DNA from: Tragulus kanchil
Taxonomy: Eukaryota; Chordata; Mammalia; Artiodactyla; Tragulidae
Direction: 5' to 3'
DNA length: 64,000 bases
Assembly (NCBI GenBank): GCA_022376925.1
Contig: JAIOJX010000025.1
Span: forward strand, 93,647,608-93,711,607
The notes under the pieces are model-generated. The model searched no databases. It had not been told where the DNA came from and saw only the letters and a list, made by a program, of their open reading frames with translations. Position numbers and translations under genes: made by a program. This document shows positions 11,757 through 23,934 of this stretch, in pieces. How positions within the stretch are numbered: position 1 is the first letter of the stretch; the number at the start of each line of letters is the position of its first letter.

Positions 11757-12044
11757 GTGTTCAGTTCAGTCACTCAGTCATGTCCGACTTTGTGACCACA
11801 TGGACTGCAACACACCAGGCTTCCCTGTCCTTTACCATCTCTCCCGAGCTTGCTCAGACTAATGTCCATTGACTCAGTGATGCCATCCAGCCTGTTGGCC
11901 CCTTCTCTTTCTGCCTTCTATTTTTTCCAGTATCATGGTCTTTTGTAATGAGTTGTCTCTTCTCATCAGGTGGCCAAAGTATTGGAGCTTCAGCTTCAGC
12001 ATCAGTCCTTCCAATGAATATTCAGGCTTGATTTCCTTTAGGAT
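11757..12044 (-). mobile_element. BovB (RTE) 3' end / ART2A
   Basis: GTTCAGTTCAGTCACTCAGT, GACTGCAACACACCAGGC, AGTGATGCCATCCAGCC and GGTGGCCAAAGTATTGGAGC in that order are the antisense of the BovB/ART2A 3' region. Confidence 0.9.
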
Positions 12045-12406
12045 TGCAATTTAAAGCTCCTTGCTTTTCTTGTTAGTGTCTGTCTCCCTGCTCAGCACAG
12101 AGACCCACATTAGATGTCCTCTGCTTCCTGTGCTATTCCAGTCACCTCTGTAGAAATCAGCTCAGCACTTGCCTTCTTGATGCTCTAGCTCCAGTCACTT
12201 CCAGCTATCACATCTTTTCCTGGCTTCTATTTTAGAATTTTCTCAAAAACTAAGGACACACATTTCAGATTTGATGATACAATTTAGTGTATTGTATTTG
12301 GTAATTGAAGGATTAAGACTCAAGTGTATTCAGGGTCCATGAGATAGTCATAAACTGAAGCTGGCAGAATGACAAACAGTAAGTATTAAATAAAGTGCTG
12401 GATAAT

Positions 12407-12496
12407 CCTGTGGACAGAGGAGCCTGGTGGACTACAGTCCATGGGGTCAGAAAGAGTTGGACACAATTGAGCAACTGAATACGCACACATGTGTTG
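12407..12496 (+). mobile_element. BovA/Bov-tA 3' fragment, copy 1
   Basis: CTGTGGACAGAGGAGCCTGG, CAGTCCATGGGGTCAGAAAG and TTGGACACAATTGAGCAACT are the 3' part of the BovA unit. Repeated at 13525-13614. Confidence 0.82.
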
Positions 12497-12784
12497 ATTG
12501 CTAGCAATAATAATTACCATTCAGATACATGGTCTTTCAAGTCTCTATGCCAGTAAGACAAAATGGTCAAACAGGATACCTTCACAAATTGTGCAGTTGA
12601 TGCCCTAAACATTTTTACATATTCTTCACAGTTTAAGTAGTACACCATTTCCTGAACATCTCTTTGGTCAAAATTCCTGAAATATTAATTAGTGCACATT
12701 GTGTTTTGTATGAGTGCTTATGAAATGGAAAAATTAAAATATGGTTTTACAAGCTTATTGGGAAAATAAAACTTTTCCAAAAAA

Positions 12785-12962
12785 TCAAGAATAACATAAA
12801 TAAGCTATGAGGATATATTGTACAACACAGGTAATAAAGCCAGTATTTCATAGTAACTATAAATGGAGTATTGCCTTTAGAGTTGTGAATCACTTTGTTG
12901 TACACCTGAAACTTATATAATGTTATAAATCAACTATACTTCAATTAAAAAAGAAAAGAAAA
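12785..12962 (+). mobile_element. L1 3' UTR end with A-rich tail, copy 1
   Basis: GATATATTGTACAACACAGG, GTTGTACACCTGAAACTTAT and ATCAACTATACTTCAATTAA followed by A-rich sequence are the sense 3' terminus of artiodactyl L1. Repeated at 13904-14081. Confidence 0.82.
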
Positions 12963-13524
12963 TGTGGCTATTCTCTTGTTTGCCGGGCCTGAGCTTGGAG
13001 GATTACCATGGATATCTAGTGCTTCCTCTTCCCAAGTCAGCTCTCTTGTTGACTTCCTAGTGGTCTGGGTCCTGATTTTCTTCTGCTATAGAGAGCGATG
13101 TAGTGGAACTGCTTTGGCTTCCAAGGCAGAAGGAAATGATGCTGAGCGGTTTCCTTTAGGATTGCAATTTAAAGCTCCTTGCTTTTCTTGTTAGTGTCTG
13201 TCTCCTGCTCAGCACAGAGACCCACATTAGATGTCCTCTGCTTCCTGTGCTATTCCAGTCACCTCTGTAGAAATCAGCTCAGCACTTGCCTTCTTGATGC
13301 TCTAGCTCCAGTCACTTCCAGCTATCACATCTTTTCCTGGCTTCTATTTTAGAATTTTCTCAAAAACTAAGGACACACATTTCAGATTTGATGATACAAT
13401 TTAGTGTATTGTATTTGGTAATTGAAGGATTAAGACTCAAGTGTATTCAGGGTCCATGAGATAGTCATAAACTGAAGCTGGCAGAATGACAAACAGTAAG
13501 TATTAAATAAAGTGCTGGATAATC

Positions 13525-13614
13525 CTGTGGACAGAGGAGCCTGGTGGACTACAGTCCATGGGGTCAGAAAGAGTTGGACACAATTGAGCAACTGAATACG
13601 CACACATGTGTTGA
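13525..13614 (+). mobile_element. BovA/Bov-tA 3' fragment, copy 2 (duplicate)
   Basis: Same fragment as at 12407, copied by duplication D. Confidence 0.82.
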
Positions 13615-13903
13615 TTGCTAGCAATAATAATTACCATTCAGATACATGGTCTTTCAAGTCTCTATGCCAGTAAGACAAAATGGTCAAACAGGATACCTTC
13701 ACAAATTGTGCAGTTGATGCCCTAAACATTTTTACATATTCTTCACAGTTTAAGTAGTACACCATTTCCTGAACATCTCTTTGGTCAAAATTCCTGAAAT
13801 ATTAATTAGTGCACATTGTGTTTTGTATGAGTGCTTATGAAATGGAAAAATTAAAATATGGTTTTTACAAGCTTATTGGGAAAATAAAACTTTTCCAAAA
13901 AAT

Positions 13904-14081
13904 CAAGAATAACATAAATAAGCTATGAGGATATATTGTACAACACAGGTAATAAAGCCAGTATTTCATAGTAACTATAAATGGAGTATTGCCTTTAGAG
14001 TTGTGAATCACTTTGTTGTACACCTGAAACTTATATAATGTTATAAATCAACTATACTTCAATTAAAAAAGAAAAGAAAAT
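13904..14081 (+). mobile_element. L1 3' UTR end, copy 2 (duplicate)
   Basis: Same fragment as at 12785, copied by duplication D. Confidence 0.82.
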
Positions 14082-14270
14082 GTGGCTATTCTCTTGTTTG
14101 CCGGGCCTGAGCTTGGAGGATTACCATGGATATCTAGTGCTTCCTCTTCCCAAGTCAGCTCTCTTGTTGACTTCCTAGTGGTCTGGGTCCTGATTTTCTT
14201 CTGCTATAGAGAGCGATGTAGTGGAACTGCTTTGGCTTCCAAGGCAGAAGGAAATGATGCTGAGCGGTTT

Positions 14271-15022
14271 AGCTTCAGCCAAGGGGCATGCTGAGAGTTG
14301 AAGCAGAGCTATAAATAGGACTAGAAGAAGGGGAAGTAGGAAGCTAGTGAGGAAGTAATAGAAACGCAGGTCAGAAATTCAGCTTAAAAAATGACCCACA
14401 AATTCAGGGTTTCTAAACTTTGGGTTGTGTCCAAGAGTAACGAGACCCACAGTCAATACCTGAAAGAAAAAGCTGAATTTTTGACTATTGTGTTAAGGGA
14501 AAGCTATGCTGGTCAGGCAGGTTTCTGAGTAGAGCAGACTGCTATCTTTTATAGGAAATAGGGATTAGGATTGGTGCATTTTAGGGGGATGTTGACATCA
14601 TGTGAAGGAGAGTGATTATTCAAATAGGGCGTTTATTTTTTGGTTGACACTCAGAAGCATGTTTATTTGAGCTTTCTTCCTTGGCCAGAAATGATGGGCT
14701 GTCAGTGAGGAGTTGGCTTGCAAAATCAGTTGCTTTATTGCACCAAGTTACCAGTTGAAAAGGTTTTAAATTAGTTGTTTTGGCTGTTGGTTTCCATGGC
14801 TATAAAGTAGTCAGTTTTTTCCTAGGATTCTCCTGAAGTGGAATGCATGGATCTAGAATTCAGAGCAGAAATGAGATCATTAAGTTTAAACTGAATCTCT
14901 TTCAGGGAAACCTTTCAGAAAATACTTAAGGAGAAAGTAAGAGTAGGTCTCATCCCACATAATGAAGATGTTACAACAAAGCAGATTAACAAACCCAATT
15001 GAGATTTTATTCCTACTATTTT
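14271..15022. other. Unique DNA, nothing recognised
   Basis: About 750 bases without a recognisable gene or repeat. Confidence 0.5.
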
Positions 15023-15067
15023 CTAAGGAACCAAAGCTCATAGACTAGTCTGTTACAGTGCCCAATA

Positions 15068-15484
15068 ATATCTAGAGCAAGGGTCAGTGAACTTGATAAA
15101 GGGTCAGATGGTAAATATTTTAGGCTTCGGGGGTCATGGGTTCTGTGTGGCAGCTACTCAGCTCTGCCTGGAGCTGCCAGAGTAGTCGTGTGCATATGGA
15201 AACAGGTGGATGTGACCAGATTTGGTCTATAAAAGCTGCATTTGGCAGAGCTTCCCTGGTGACTCAGTGTCTGCCTACCAGTGCAGGAGACCCAGAAGAC
15301 GCAGATATGATCCCCTAAAGAAGGAAATGGCAACCCACTCCAGTATTCTTGCCTGGTAAATCCCATGAACATAAACAGAAGCTGGGTGGGCTTCAGACCG
15401 TAGGATAGAGTTGGACATAACTTAGCAACTAAACAACAACAGCAAAGCTGCATTTGGCACGCAGGCTAGTTTGTTGACCCTGGG
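15068..15484. mobile_element. hAT-like (MER-type) DNA transposon remnant split by a SINE, copy 1
   Basis: GGGTCAGTGAACTTGATAAA, GGGTCAGATGGTAAATATTT, TAGGCTTCGGGGGTCATGGG, ACCAGATTTGGTC and, after the SINE, GGCTAGTTTGTTGACCC follow the order of a common non-autonomous hAT element. The exact family name is not certain. Repeated at about 16196-16610. Confidence 0.6.
15248..15443 (+). mobile_element. Bov-tA SINE with perfect 16-bp target-site duplication, copy 1
   Basis: Head GCTTCCCTGGTGACTCAGTG, CACTCCAGTATTCTTGCCTG core and AACTAAACAACAACAGC tail. AAAGCTGCATTTGGCA flanks it exactly at 15232-15247 and 15444-15459, marking insertion into the hAT-like remnant. Confidence 0.92.
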
Positions 15485-16373
15485 AAAGAGCAAGTTATCT
15501 TTCAGGTACATCCATTGTGAGGGATCCAAACAACAAAAATATCTGAACCCTTCTGTCAGAGAGAGAGTATATAAATGCAAAATAGTCGCTGATACCCTGT
15601 CTAGCTGGATGTCATTGATTCTGGGCCAGGGTGGGAGTCTCATTGAGAAATAGCTGAGATTGGGCAGGACCTGGAGTAACGAGCAACTTTGGACCCCCCC
15701 AAAAGCCTCCACTGTCCATTTCCAATGGGCCTAGGGTACTTCATGTTATAGTTGACACCCACCACCACCAGTCACCCTGAAATTTGCTGGTCCCTGCTAC
15801 GTGGCTAACAGTACTGTGTCTGCAGGCTACTCTCTTCCTCTGGCATCCATTGTATCTACTCCAGGTTAAGAGATTTTGTCCTTTGGAAATTGGTAGTTCT
15901 GCTAGCTGCCATCAGAGGGATTGACTTTGAAGCATTTTTAGTTGTTTTGGGGGCTGGAGGATGACCTGGTCCTTTTAGCTTCCTCCATCAATCTTCCCAG
16001 TCAAATGGTGATTTAACTGACAGGTTCCTAGGGGCCTGAGCATCCATTTTGAAGTAACCTTGATATCTTCCTCCAGGGTACCCAGGGATCTTCTTGAAAA
16101 TAGGACACCGTTTGTCCTGCCATGGCATTTCAGCATCTCTGCCCAAAAAGGACTAAGGAACCAAAGCTCATAGACTAGTCTGAGTGCCCAATAATATCTA
16201 GAGCAAGGGTCAGTGAACTTGATAAAGGGTCAGATGGTAAATATTTTAGGCTTCGGGGGTCATGGGTTCTGTGTGGCAGCTACTCAGCTCTGCCTGGAGC
16301 TGCCAGAGTAGTCGTGTGCATATGGAAACAGGTGGATGTGACCAGATTTGGTCTATAAAAGCTGCATTTGGCA

Positions 16374-16569
16374 GAGCTTCCCTGGTGACTCAGTGTCTGC
16401 CTACCAGTGCAGGAGACCCAGAAGACGCAGATATGATCCCCTAAAGAAGGAAATGGCAACCCACTCCAGTATTCTTGCCTGGTAAATCCCATGAACATAA
16501 ACAGAAGCTGGGTGGGCTTCAGACCGTAGGATAGAGTTGGACATAACTTAGCAACTAAACAACAACAGC
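16374..16569 (+). mobile_element. Bov-tA SINE, copy 2 (duplicate)
   Basis: Same insertion with the same target-site duplication, repeated 1126 bases downstream by duplication E. Confidence 0.9.
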
Positions 16570-17267
16570 AAAGCTGCATTTGGCACGCAGGCTAGTTTGT
16601 TGACCCTGGGAAAGAGCAAGTTATCTTTCAGGTACATCCATTGTGAGGGATCCAAACAACAAAAATATCTGAACCCTTCTGTCAGAGAGAGAGTATATAA
16701 ATGCAAAATAGTCGCTGATACCCTGTCTAGCTGGATGTCATTGATTCTGGGCCAGGGTGGGAGTCTCATTGAGAAATAGCTGAGATTGGGCAGGACCTGG
16801 AGTAACGAGCAACTTTGGACCCCCCCAAAAGCCTCCACTGTCCATTTCCAATGGGCCTAGGGTACTTCATGTTATAGTTGACACCCACCACCACCAGTCA
16901 CCCTGAAATTTGCTGGTCCCTGCTACGTGGCTAACAGTACTGTGTCTGCAGGCTACTCTCTTCCTCTGGCATCCATTGTATCTACTCCAGGTTAAGAGAT
17001 TTTGTCCTTTGGAAATTGGTAGTTCTGCTAGCTGCCATCAGAGGGATTGACTTTGAAGCATTTTTAGTTGTTTTGGGGGCTGGAGGATGACCTGGTCCTT
17101 TTAGCTTCCTCCATCAATCTTCCCAGTCAAATGGTGATTTAACTGACAGGTTCCTAGGGGCCTGAGCATCCATTTTGAAGTAACCTTGATATCTTCCTCC
17201 AGGGTACCCAGGGATCTTCTTGAAAATAGGACACCGTTTGTCCTGCCATGGCATTTCAGCATCTCTG

Positions 17268-17770
17268 AAAGTAGTCATGGAATTAGCCTATCGTAATGGA
17301 CTATTCAGAAAAGCACTTTAAGAAACTCCTTTATCCTTTCTAGGACAAAATCAGTAGCTCATATAAGCAAATCTCTTGACTGTGGCTTGTATATCTTAGG
17401 GTTCTTTGTAAATCAGTAGTCAGGAATATATGTGTGACAGCTCAGAACTTTCTGAAATGAATTGGACACTGATATTGTTTTCATTCATTTTCGGGCCCTG
17501 AAAATATAATATTTCAGGCTCTAATCACAGCTATATTCCATGGAGACACAAACTTTGTAGTGAAGGGTTTTCTGGTGCTTTTTGTTAAATGGCCTATTCA
17601 AGATTTATTTTTGCAAGTGATATCTAGTCACCACAGAAAAATAAGCAATGACAAAAATTTGTTATCACAGTACTAATTTTACTTTATAATGGTGTATAAG
17701 AAGTTATGGAAATTAGGACTAGATTTTTTTCCTCGTTACATCATCCTTATATAGTATTATCCAAAACTAG
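17268..17770. other. Unique AT-rich DNA, nothing recognised
   Basis: No repeat or coding signal seen. Confidence 0.5.
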
Positions 17771-19856
17771 AAAAAAAAAAAATATACCTTTTAGAGACAA
17801 TAGCAGAAAGTATAATTTTGGATTCTCAAATTTGATATTATAGAATATTTTTTAAATTCATCATTAAAATTTGATTGGAAGGTCGAGCAACACAATTATG
17901 AAAGAGGTGCAGAATGAAAAAAAGGCTATTTTTTATAGCTATTTAAATCAATTATGGAATTATATTTATTCAAGTATTTTAAAATTAATATAGAACTAGG
18001 ATAAAAAATTAGAATATACTAGCCTGAAAAATACCCTAGTTTGTGCATGTATGTATATGTATATACCTATACATGAATTTAATATTAATATGAATTTAAT
18101 ATTAATATATAGTATTAACTTAATATTAATGTAAAGCATGGTTAGTATCACAAGTGAGAAATGAAAAATTTGCCCAATAAATGGGGCTGAGTCCTTTTGT
18201 TGAGTATGTGAGTGAAGCTAAAGACAAACTTGTTGTATATATATATATGTATATTCGCATATTGGACATTCAAATATAATATCTTACTGGGAGTCTTATT
18301 TCATCCCCACATAAAAGTTTACTTGGTCTAGTCTTGTGAGGATGCTGTATTCCTCAAGGTCATTCAGAGGTCTAGGTTCCTTCCACAGGGTTACTCTGTC
18401 ATGCTCTGGGACATTGTCTTCCCCATGATTGGAGCTAGGTTTCTGGTGCCGCCTCATTCCAGGCTGTGATGAAGGGGAAGGAGAGTAAGTGTGGAGCAAG
18501 GGATCTCCTGTTAAACACAGGACACAGAACGTGAACATACCCTATTTGTATATGTTCTGTCAGCGTGCATCTAGTTACTTGGCCCTGTCTACCTGTGTGA
18601 ATGGTGGTCAAATGCAGTCTCTAGCTGGAGACCTGTGGGCTTAGCCACAACTCAGGAGAGAAAGAGTTCCAGTATTATCAGAAAGAGAGATCATATGCTG
18701 GAGACAGTTAACAATCTGGGCCACAGTATTATATGAAAGTAAAACATCAGTTTAGGTCCTCATCTTTTATCATACTTAGAAATAATTCCACATTGATATA
18801 TATAGTCAAACTGGGAAAAAAAAATATACCTTTTAGAGACAATAGCAGAAAGTATAATTTTGGATTCTCAAATTTGATATTATAGAATATTTTTTAAATT
18901 CATCATTAAAATTTGATTGGAAGGTCGAGCAACACAATTATGAAAGAGGTGCAGAATGAAAAAAAGGCTATTTTTTATAGCTATTTAAATCAATTATGGA
19001 ATTATATTTATTCAAGTATTTTAAAATTAATATAGAACTAGGATAAAAAATTAGAATATACTAGCCTGAAAAATACCCTAGTTTGTGCATGTATGTATAT
19101 GTATATACCTATACATGAATTTAATATTAATATGAATTTAATATTAATATATAGTATTAACTTAATATTAATGTAAAGCATGGTTAGTATCACAAGTGAG
19201 AAATGAAAAATTTGCCCAATAAATGGGGCTGAGTCCTTTTGTTGAGTATGTGAGTGAAGCTAAAGACAAACTTGTTGTATATATATATATGTATATTCGC
19301 ATATTGGACATTCAAATATAATATCTTACTGGGAGTCTTATTTCATCCCCACATAAAAGTTTACTTGGTCTAGTCTTGTGAGGATGCTGTATTCCTCAAG
19401 GTCATTCAGAGGTCTAGGTTCCTTCCACAGGGTTACTCTGTCATGCTCTGGGACATTGTTTTCCCCCATGATTGGAGCTAGGTTTCTGGTGCCGCCTCAT
19501 TCCAGGCTGTGATGAAGGGGAAGGAGAGTAAGTGTGGAGCAAGGGATCTCCTGTTAAACACAGGACACAGAACGTGAACATACCCTATTTGTATATGTTC
19601 TGTCAGCGTGCATCTAGTTACTTGGCCCTGTCTACCTGTGTGAATGGTGGTCAAATGCAGTCTCTAGCTGGAGACCTGTGGGCTTAGCCACAACTCAGGA
19701 GAGAAAGAGTTCCAGTATTATCAGAAAGAGAGATCATATGCTGGAGACAGTTAACAATCTGGGCCACAGTATTATATGAAAGTAAAACATCAGTTTAGGT
19801 CCTCATCTTTTATCATACTTAGAAATAATTCCACATTGATATATATAGTCAAACTG
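17771..19856. repeat. Duplication F: 17771-18813 repeated at 18814-19856
   Basis: Offset 1042-1043, the copies essentially adjacent. The joint lies in an A run before AATATACCTTTTAGAGAC. Small length changes occur in A/T runs and a (TA)n run. Confidence 0.95.
18060..18130. repeat. AT-rich cluster of TTAATATTAA palindromes
   Basis: Four closely spaced TTAATATTAA-type palindromes in tandem-like order; a (TA)n run follows at about 18235-18255. Repeated near 19105-19175 by duplication F. Confidence 0.7.
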
Positions 19857-20200
19857 TATGGTAAACATCCCAAATTATTAGTAGAGCACCTGGAAAATGG
19901 TAATAAAAGCAAGTGCTTTTTATGGATTGTATCATTTGATTTTACAATGACCCTATAAAAAAGACTCCAATGGATAGGGCTCCATTTGGTAAACAAAGGA
20001 TATAGATCAAAGACAGTTCACAGAACAGAAAATACAAATGACTAATAAGGATTTTTCATATCTTTAATGTTATTATAAAAAAGAAATTAAGTTTGACAGT
20101 GAGAAATCGTTTTCACTAAATTAGGAAATACCTTACAAAATATTCAGACCTGGGTAGGGTGAGTTGAAGAATAGAAAGTGCTGGAACCAGTGTGGGTTAG
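19857..20200. other. Unique DNA, nothing recognised
   Basis: AT-rich spacer. Confidence 0.5.
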
Positions 20201-20530
20201 GAGCCTTGATACATATTCATATCCTCTGTGATCCAGAAACTTCACATTTAGGAGTCTTTACTAGAAGGAAAAAATCAGATTGAGAACAAAGCATTATTTG
20301 AAATCATACATACATAAAATTGGAAACCATGTAAATGTCTAAAAATAGGAGAATAAGTGGTTAAATATACAGAATGTAGTATTGCGCATGATTAAAATAG
20401 TTTGTGGTGCTAACAATAAAGGATCAAACCTCTGATGAAATGTTAAGTGAAAAAAATTTGAATGTAACATGATCAGAAATTAGACTTAAACTACTTAAAA
20501 AAAAGCATAGAAAATATTCTGGAAGTAAAT
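20201..20530 (+). mobile_element. Old L1 (L1ME-like) 3' fragment
   Basis: ATTGGAAACCATGTAAATGT, ATAGGAGAATAAGTGGTTAA and GTTAAGTGAAAAAAATTTGA follow the conserved 3'-end order of ancient L1 elements on the sense strand. Confidence 0.65.
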
Positions 20531-20536
20531 ATATTA

Positions 20537-22719
20537 AATGCTGCTGGGTGTCCTCTGTTATTTTTCTCACTTCATCTTGACTTCATTATTAGCACCTGTA
20601 CATGTACTAATCTAAAGGTTTATTTACCTACTTCTTCCACACAGCCTCCCATTGGATGATCCAGGAGAGAAGGTACATGCATTATCAGTAAGGTGCATAG
20701 CATGGCACCTGGCCCAGTGTAGTAATACATATTGATTGGGTGACGTTGGATGAATGATAGGCCTTGAGGTGACCTAATCTTTTTATTTTTCACCACAGAC
20801 CAGCAATATTTATGTAATCAGAAAAAGAAGACAAATTTTCTAAGTACTAGAAAAAGTTTATTTTATGATTTTATTAATGAGCCTGGTTTTCTAATGGTTG
20901 AATGGGAAGCAAAGTGATAAAAATCTATATTAAGGTAGAAGTAGAAAAAAATTCTCTAATAGAGAGGATTCTGTCCTTTCTCCCACCACCATTCAGTTTG
21001 TGGCCTTGGGACTGTGTTACTCTGCCTTGGGAAAGTAAAATCTGTGTAGTATTATGTGGGCACATATGGAAACCAAACCTCCTCTGTCATGTTCTGTGGC
21101 TTATTTAGCACGATTTGTTATCTTGGCTCCTTTGCAGGTAGTGTTGGTAGTGTAGTTAAACAAAGAGTATTAGATTTGAAGAAAAGTATTGTAATAGCAG
21201 CTGATTGCCTTTTCATTTTTCCTCTCCCTTCTTCCACTTAAAATAAAATATTATTTATATGTTGTGTAGTGGGGGGCAATTTAAGTCTTTTAAAGTTGGG
21301 TCAAGTGAAACTTCCAGTGTAATATTCATCAGCATTCTCTTAAATGTGCCATTAAAAAAAATTAGAAAAGAGATAATAAAAAAAAAAGTATAGTTTCCTT
21401 CTGACTTGTATGAAATGGATATTTAAGCTATCCATACAAATATTTGGAAATTGTCAAATCAGATTTTTTAAGGACAGAGCACGTGGGATAGAAAATTCTT
21501 GAAAGGTCAGCTAGAGGCTACTTTTCCACACTGTAAAGCACATACATAGAATTGTGGATGTCTAGAAATACGTGGTTTTATGTTTAGAAGTAGTACAGTT
21601 TAAAAAAGTTTTCATTTAGAAGAACATATTAATGCTGCTGGGTGTCCTCTGTTATTTTTCACTTGACTTCATTATTAGCACCTGTACATGTACTAATCTA
21701 AAGGTTTATTTACCTACTTCTTCCACACAGCCTCCCATTGGATGATCCAGGAGAGAAGGTACATGCATTATCAGTAAGGTGCATAGCATGGCACCTGGCC
21801 CAGTGTAGTAATACATATTGATTGGGTGACGTTGGATGAATGATAGGCCTTGAGGTGACCTAATCTTTTTATTTTTCACCACAGACCAGCAATATTTATG
21901 TAATCAGAAAAAGAAGACAAATTTTCTAAGTACTAGAAAAAGTTTATTTTATGATTTTATTAATGAGCCTGGTTTTCTAATGGTTGAATGGGAAGCAAAG
22001 TGATAAAAATCTATATTAAGGTAGAAGTAGAAAAAAATTCTCTAATAGAGAGGATTCTGTCCTTTCTCCCACCACCATTCAGTTTGTGGCCTTGGGACTG
22101 TGTTACTCTGCCTTGGGAAAGTAAAATCTGTGTAGTATTATGTGGGCACATATGGAAACCAAACCTCCTCTGTCATGTTCTGTGGCTTATTTAGCACGAT
22201 TTGTTATCTTGGCTCCTTTGCAGGTAGTGTTGGTAGTGTAGTTAAACAAAGAGTATTAGATTTGAAGAAAAGTATTGTAATAGCAGCTGATTGCCTTTTT
22301 CACTTTTCCTCTCACTTCTTCCACTTAAAATAAAATATTATTTATATGTTGTGTAGTTGGGGGCAATTTAAGTCTTTTAAAGTTGGGTCAAGTGAAACTT
22401 CCAGTGTAATATTCATCAGCATTCTCTTAAATGTGCCAGTTAAAAAGATTAGAAAAGAGATAATAAAAAAAAAAGTATAGTTTCCTTCTGACTTGTATGA
22501 AATGGATATTTAAGCTATCCATACAAATATTTGGAAATTGTCAAATCAGATTTTTTAAGGACAGAGCACGTGGGATAGAAAATTCTTGAAAGGTCAGCTA
22601 GAGGCTACTTTTCCACACTGTAAAGCACATACATAGAATTGTGGATGTCTAGAAATACGTGGTTTTATGTTTAGAAGTAGTAAGTAACAGTTACATAAAA
22701 CAGTTTTCATTTAGAAGAA
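20537..22719. repeat. Duplication G: 20537-21624 repeated at 21631-22719
   Basis: Offset about 1094. Small indels (CTCACTTCATCTTGAC shortened near 21660, an extra A or T in runs). The last 30 bases of the first copy are gapped relative to the second: AGTAGTACAGTTT versus AGTAGTAAGTAACAGTTACA. The tail of this unit occurs a third time in duplication H. Confidence 0.95.
20675..20762 (+). mobile_element. MIR 3' fragment, copy 1
   Basis: GGTGCATAGCATGGCACCTG, then AGTAATACATATTGATTGGG is the MIR 3' end. Repeated at about 21769-21850. Confidence 0.55.
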
Positions 22720-22800
22720 TGCTAATAGAATAAAGGTGGAAGGAAGAAAATTTTAATAGAATTTAACTGATTTTTAGGGGGGTGATAAGTGAATACTGCT

Positions 22801-23281
22801 TTGGAAAAGTGAGGAATATATTAAACCTGAGTATAAATAGGTGAATTTTTCTTAGAGACAAGTAGTGACTGAAAGCAAGTGTGTTTTTACTTTCTGCCCT
22901 TAGTTAAGCTCTGTTAAAGAGCACCACCGGGTAACTGGCATTTTTTAAACTGTAGAAGCCTGTGTGTGGCATCTAACAAGTCAGGTTTAAGAAAAAGATG
23001 TCAGCGACTTAAGACTCAGGTCACATGACTCTGTCTGCTCACCAGTCCTGGAAGCTGCGGATCAGATTTCAACTTCAGGCAGCCCTCCCAGCCATGTGGG
23101 TTTAGCCAAATCAAAAGCAAGCTCACACTTCCGAAAATGTTAGGCGCTGCTTTCAGCTCACTGCGGGGCCTCTAGATCTAGAGCTGCGTTTTACGTTAGA
23201 GCATATCGACCGAAGGGAGTTTTAGCGAGTGACTGTTGTTTTGATGTTTTCATCTGGCCTTCGTCAGACCTACCGGGCGAG
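22801..23281 (+). promoter_or_regulatory. Candidate FAM13A promoter and 5' UTR, copy 1
   Basis: Upstream of the exon 1 ATG, a TATAAATA motif lies at 22832-22839, about 440 bases before the start codon. It is followed by a GC-richer stretch with several CpGs (23110-23280). A TCACATGA E-box (MITF/TFE/USF-type) lies at 23021-23028. Several upstream ATGs occur between TATA and the start codon, which makes a TSS right after this TATA less certain; the true start may lie closer to 23160-23200. Inference from motifs only. Confidence 0.4.
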
Positions 23282-23308
23282 ATGGGGGCTGGAGCTCTTG
23301 CCATCTGT
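23282..23308 (+). CDS. FAM13A: FAM13A coding exon 1, copy 1 (nine residues)
   Basis: ATG followed by eight codons reads MGAGALAIC, then GTAAGT, a near-consensus donor at 23309. This short N-terminus is the known start of the long FAM13A isoform, and exon 2 begins with Gln as expected. The exon ends on a codon boundary (phase 0). The frame stays open past the donor through the intron to a stop near 23528, but that extension is intron read-through. The segment around it is moderately CpG-rich, unlike the AT-rich surroundings. It recurs unchanged at 24416 and 25480 because duplications H and I overlap here, and at most one of the three is likely to exist in the animal. Confidence 0.9.
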
Positions 23309-23934
23309 GTAAGTACAGGCCGCCGGCTCCGTGGACGCTGCCGGGGCTCAGGAGAGGCCTCTGCCCTCCTGGTCTGGGGAGATGTCTGTGTGACTTTGTT
23401 CTTCCTTCCTAGGAGGTGTGGGGGATATGTGTTAAATTCCTTACAGTTCACAAGGATGTTAAACCATGTTTGGTGTGGTAGTCCGTATTTTTATCCACTC
23501 TTTCTCTGCGTGAAGGAGGATGTGTGTTGAGTTTATTCAGTTAAGTAAACTTATATACTATTGGTCACCCGCTTTTCTTTTTTAGTTTATTTTCAGGATT
23601 AAAAAGAGTATAGTTTTCCTTCTGACTTGTATGAAATGGATATTTAAGCTATCCATACAAATATTTGGAAATTGTCAAATCAGATTTTTTAAGGACAGAG
23701 CACGTGGGATAGAAAATTCTTGAAAGGTCAGCTAGAGGCTACTTTTCCACACTGTAAAGCACATACATAGAATTGTGGATGTCTAGAAATACGTGGTTTT
23801 ATGTTTAGAAGTAGTAAGTAACAGTTACATAAAACAGTTTTCATTTAGAAGAATGCTAATAGAATAAAGGTGGAAGGAAGAAAATTTTAATAGAATTTAA
23901 CTGATTTTTAGGGGGGTGATAAGTGAATACTGCT

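Larger units (their letters stand above)
12032..14270. repeat. Duplication D: 12032-13152 repeated at 13150-14270
   Basis: Offset about 1118. The copies abut with a 3-base overlap (TTT). Small differences: one C fewer near 13203 and one T more near 13863. Confidence 0.96.
15023..17267. repeat. Duplication E: 15023-16141 repeated at 16153-17267
   Basis: Offset 1130, then 1126 after the second copy loses TTAC near 16183. An 11-base joint separates the copies. Confidence 0.96.
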
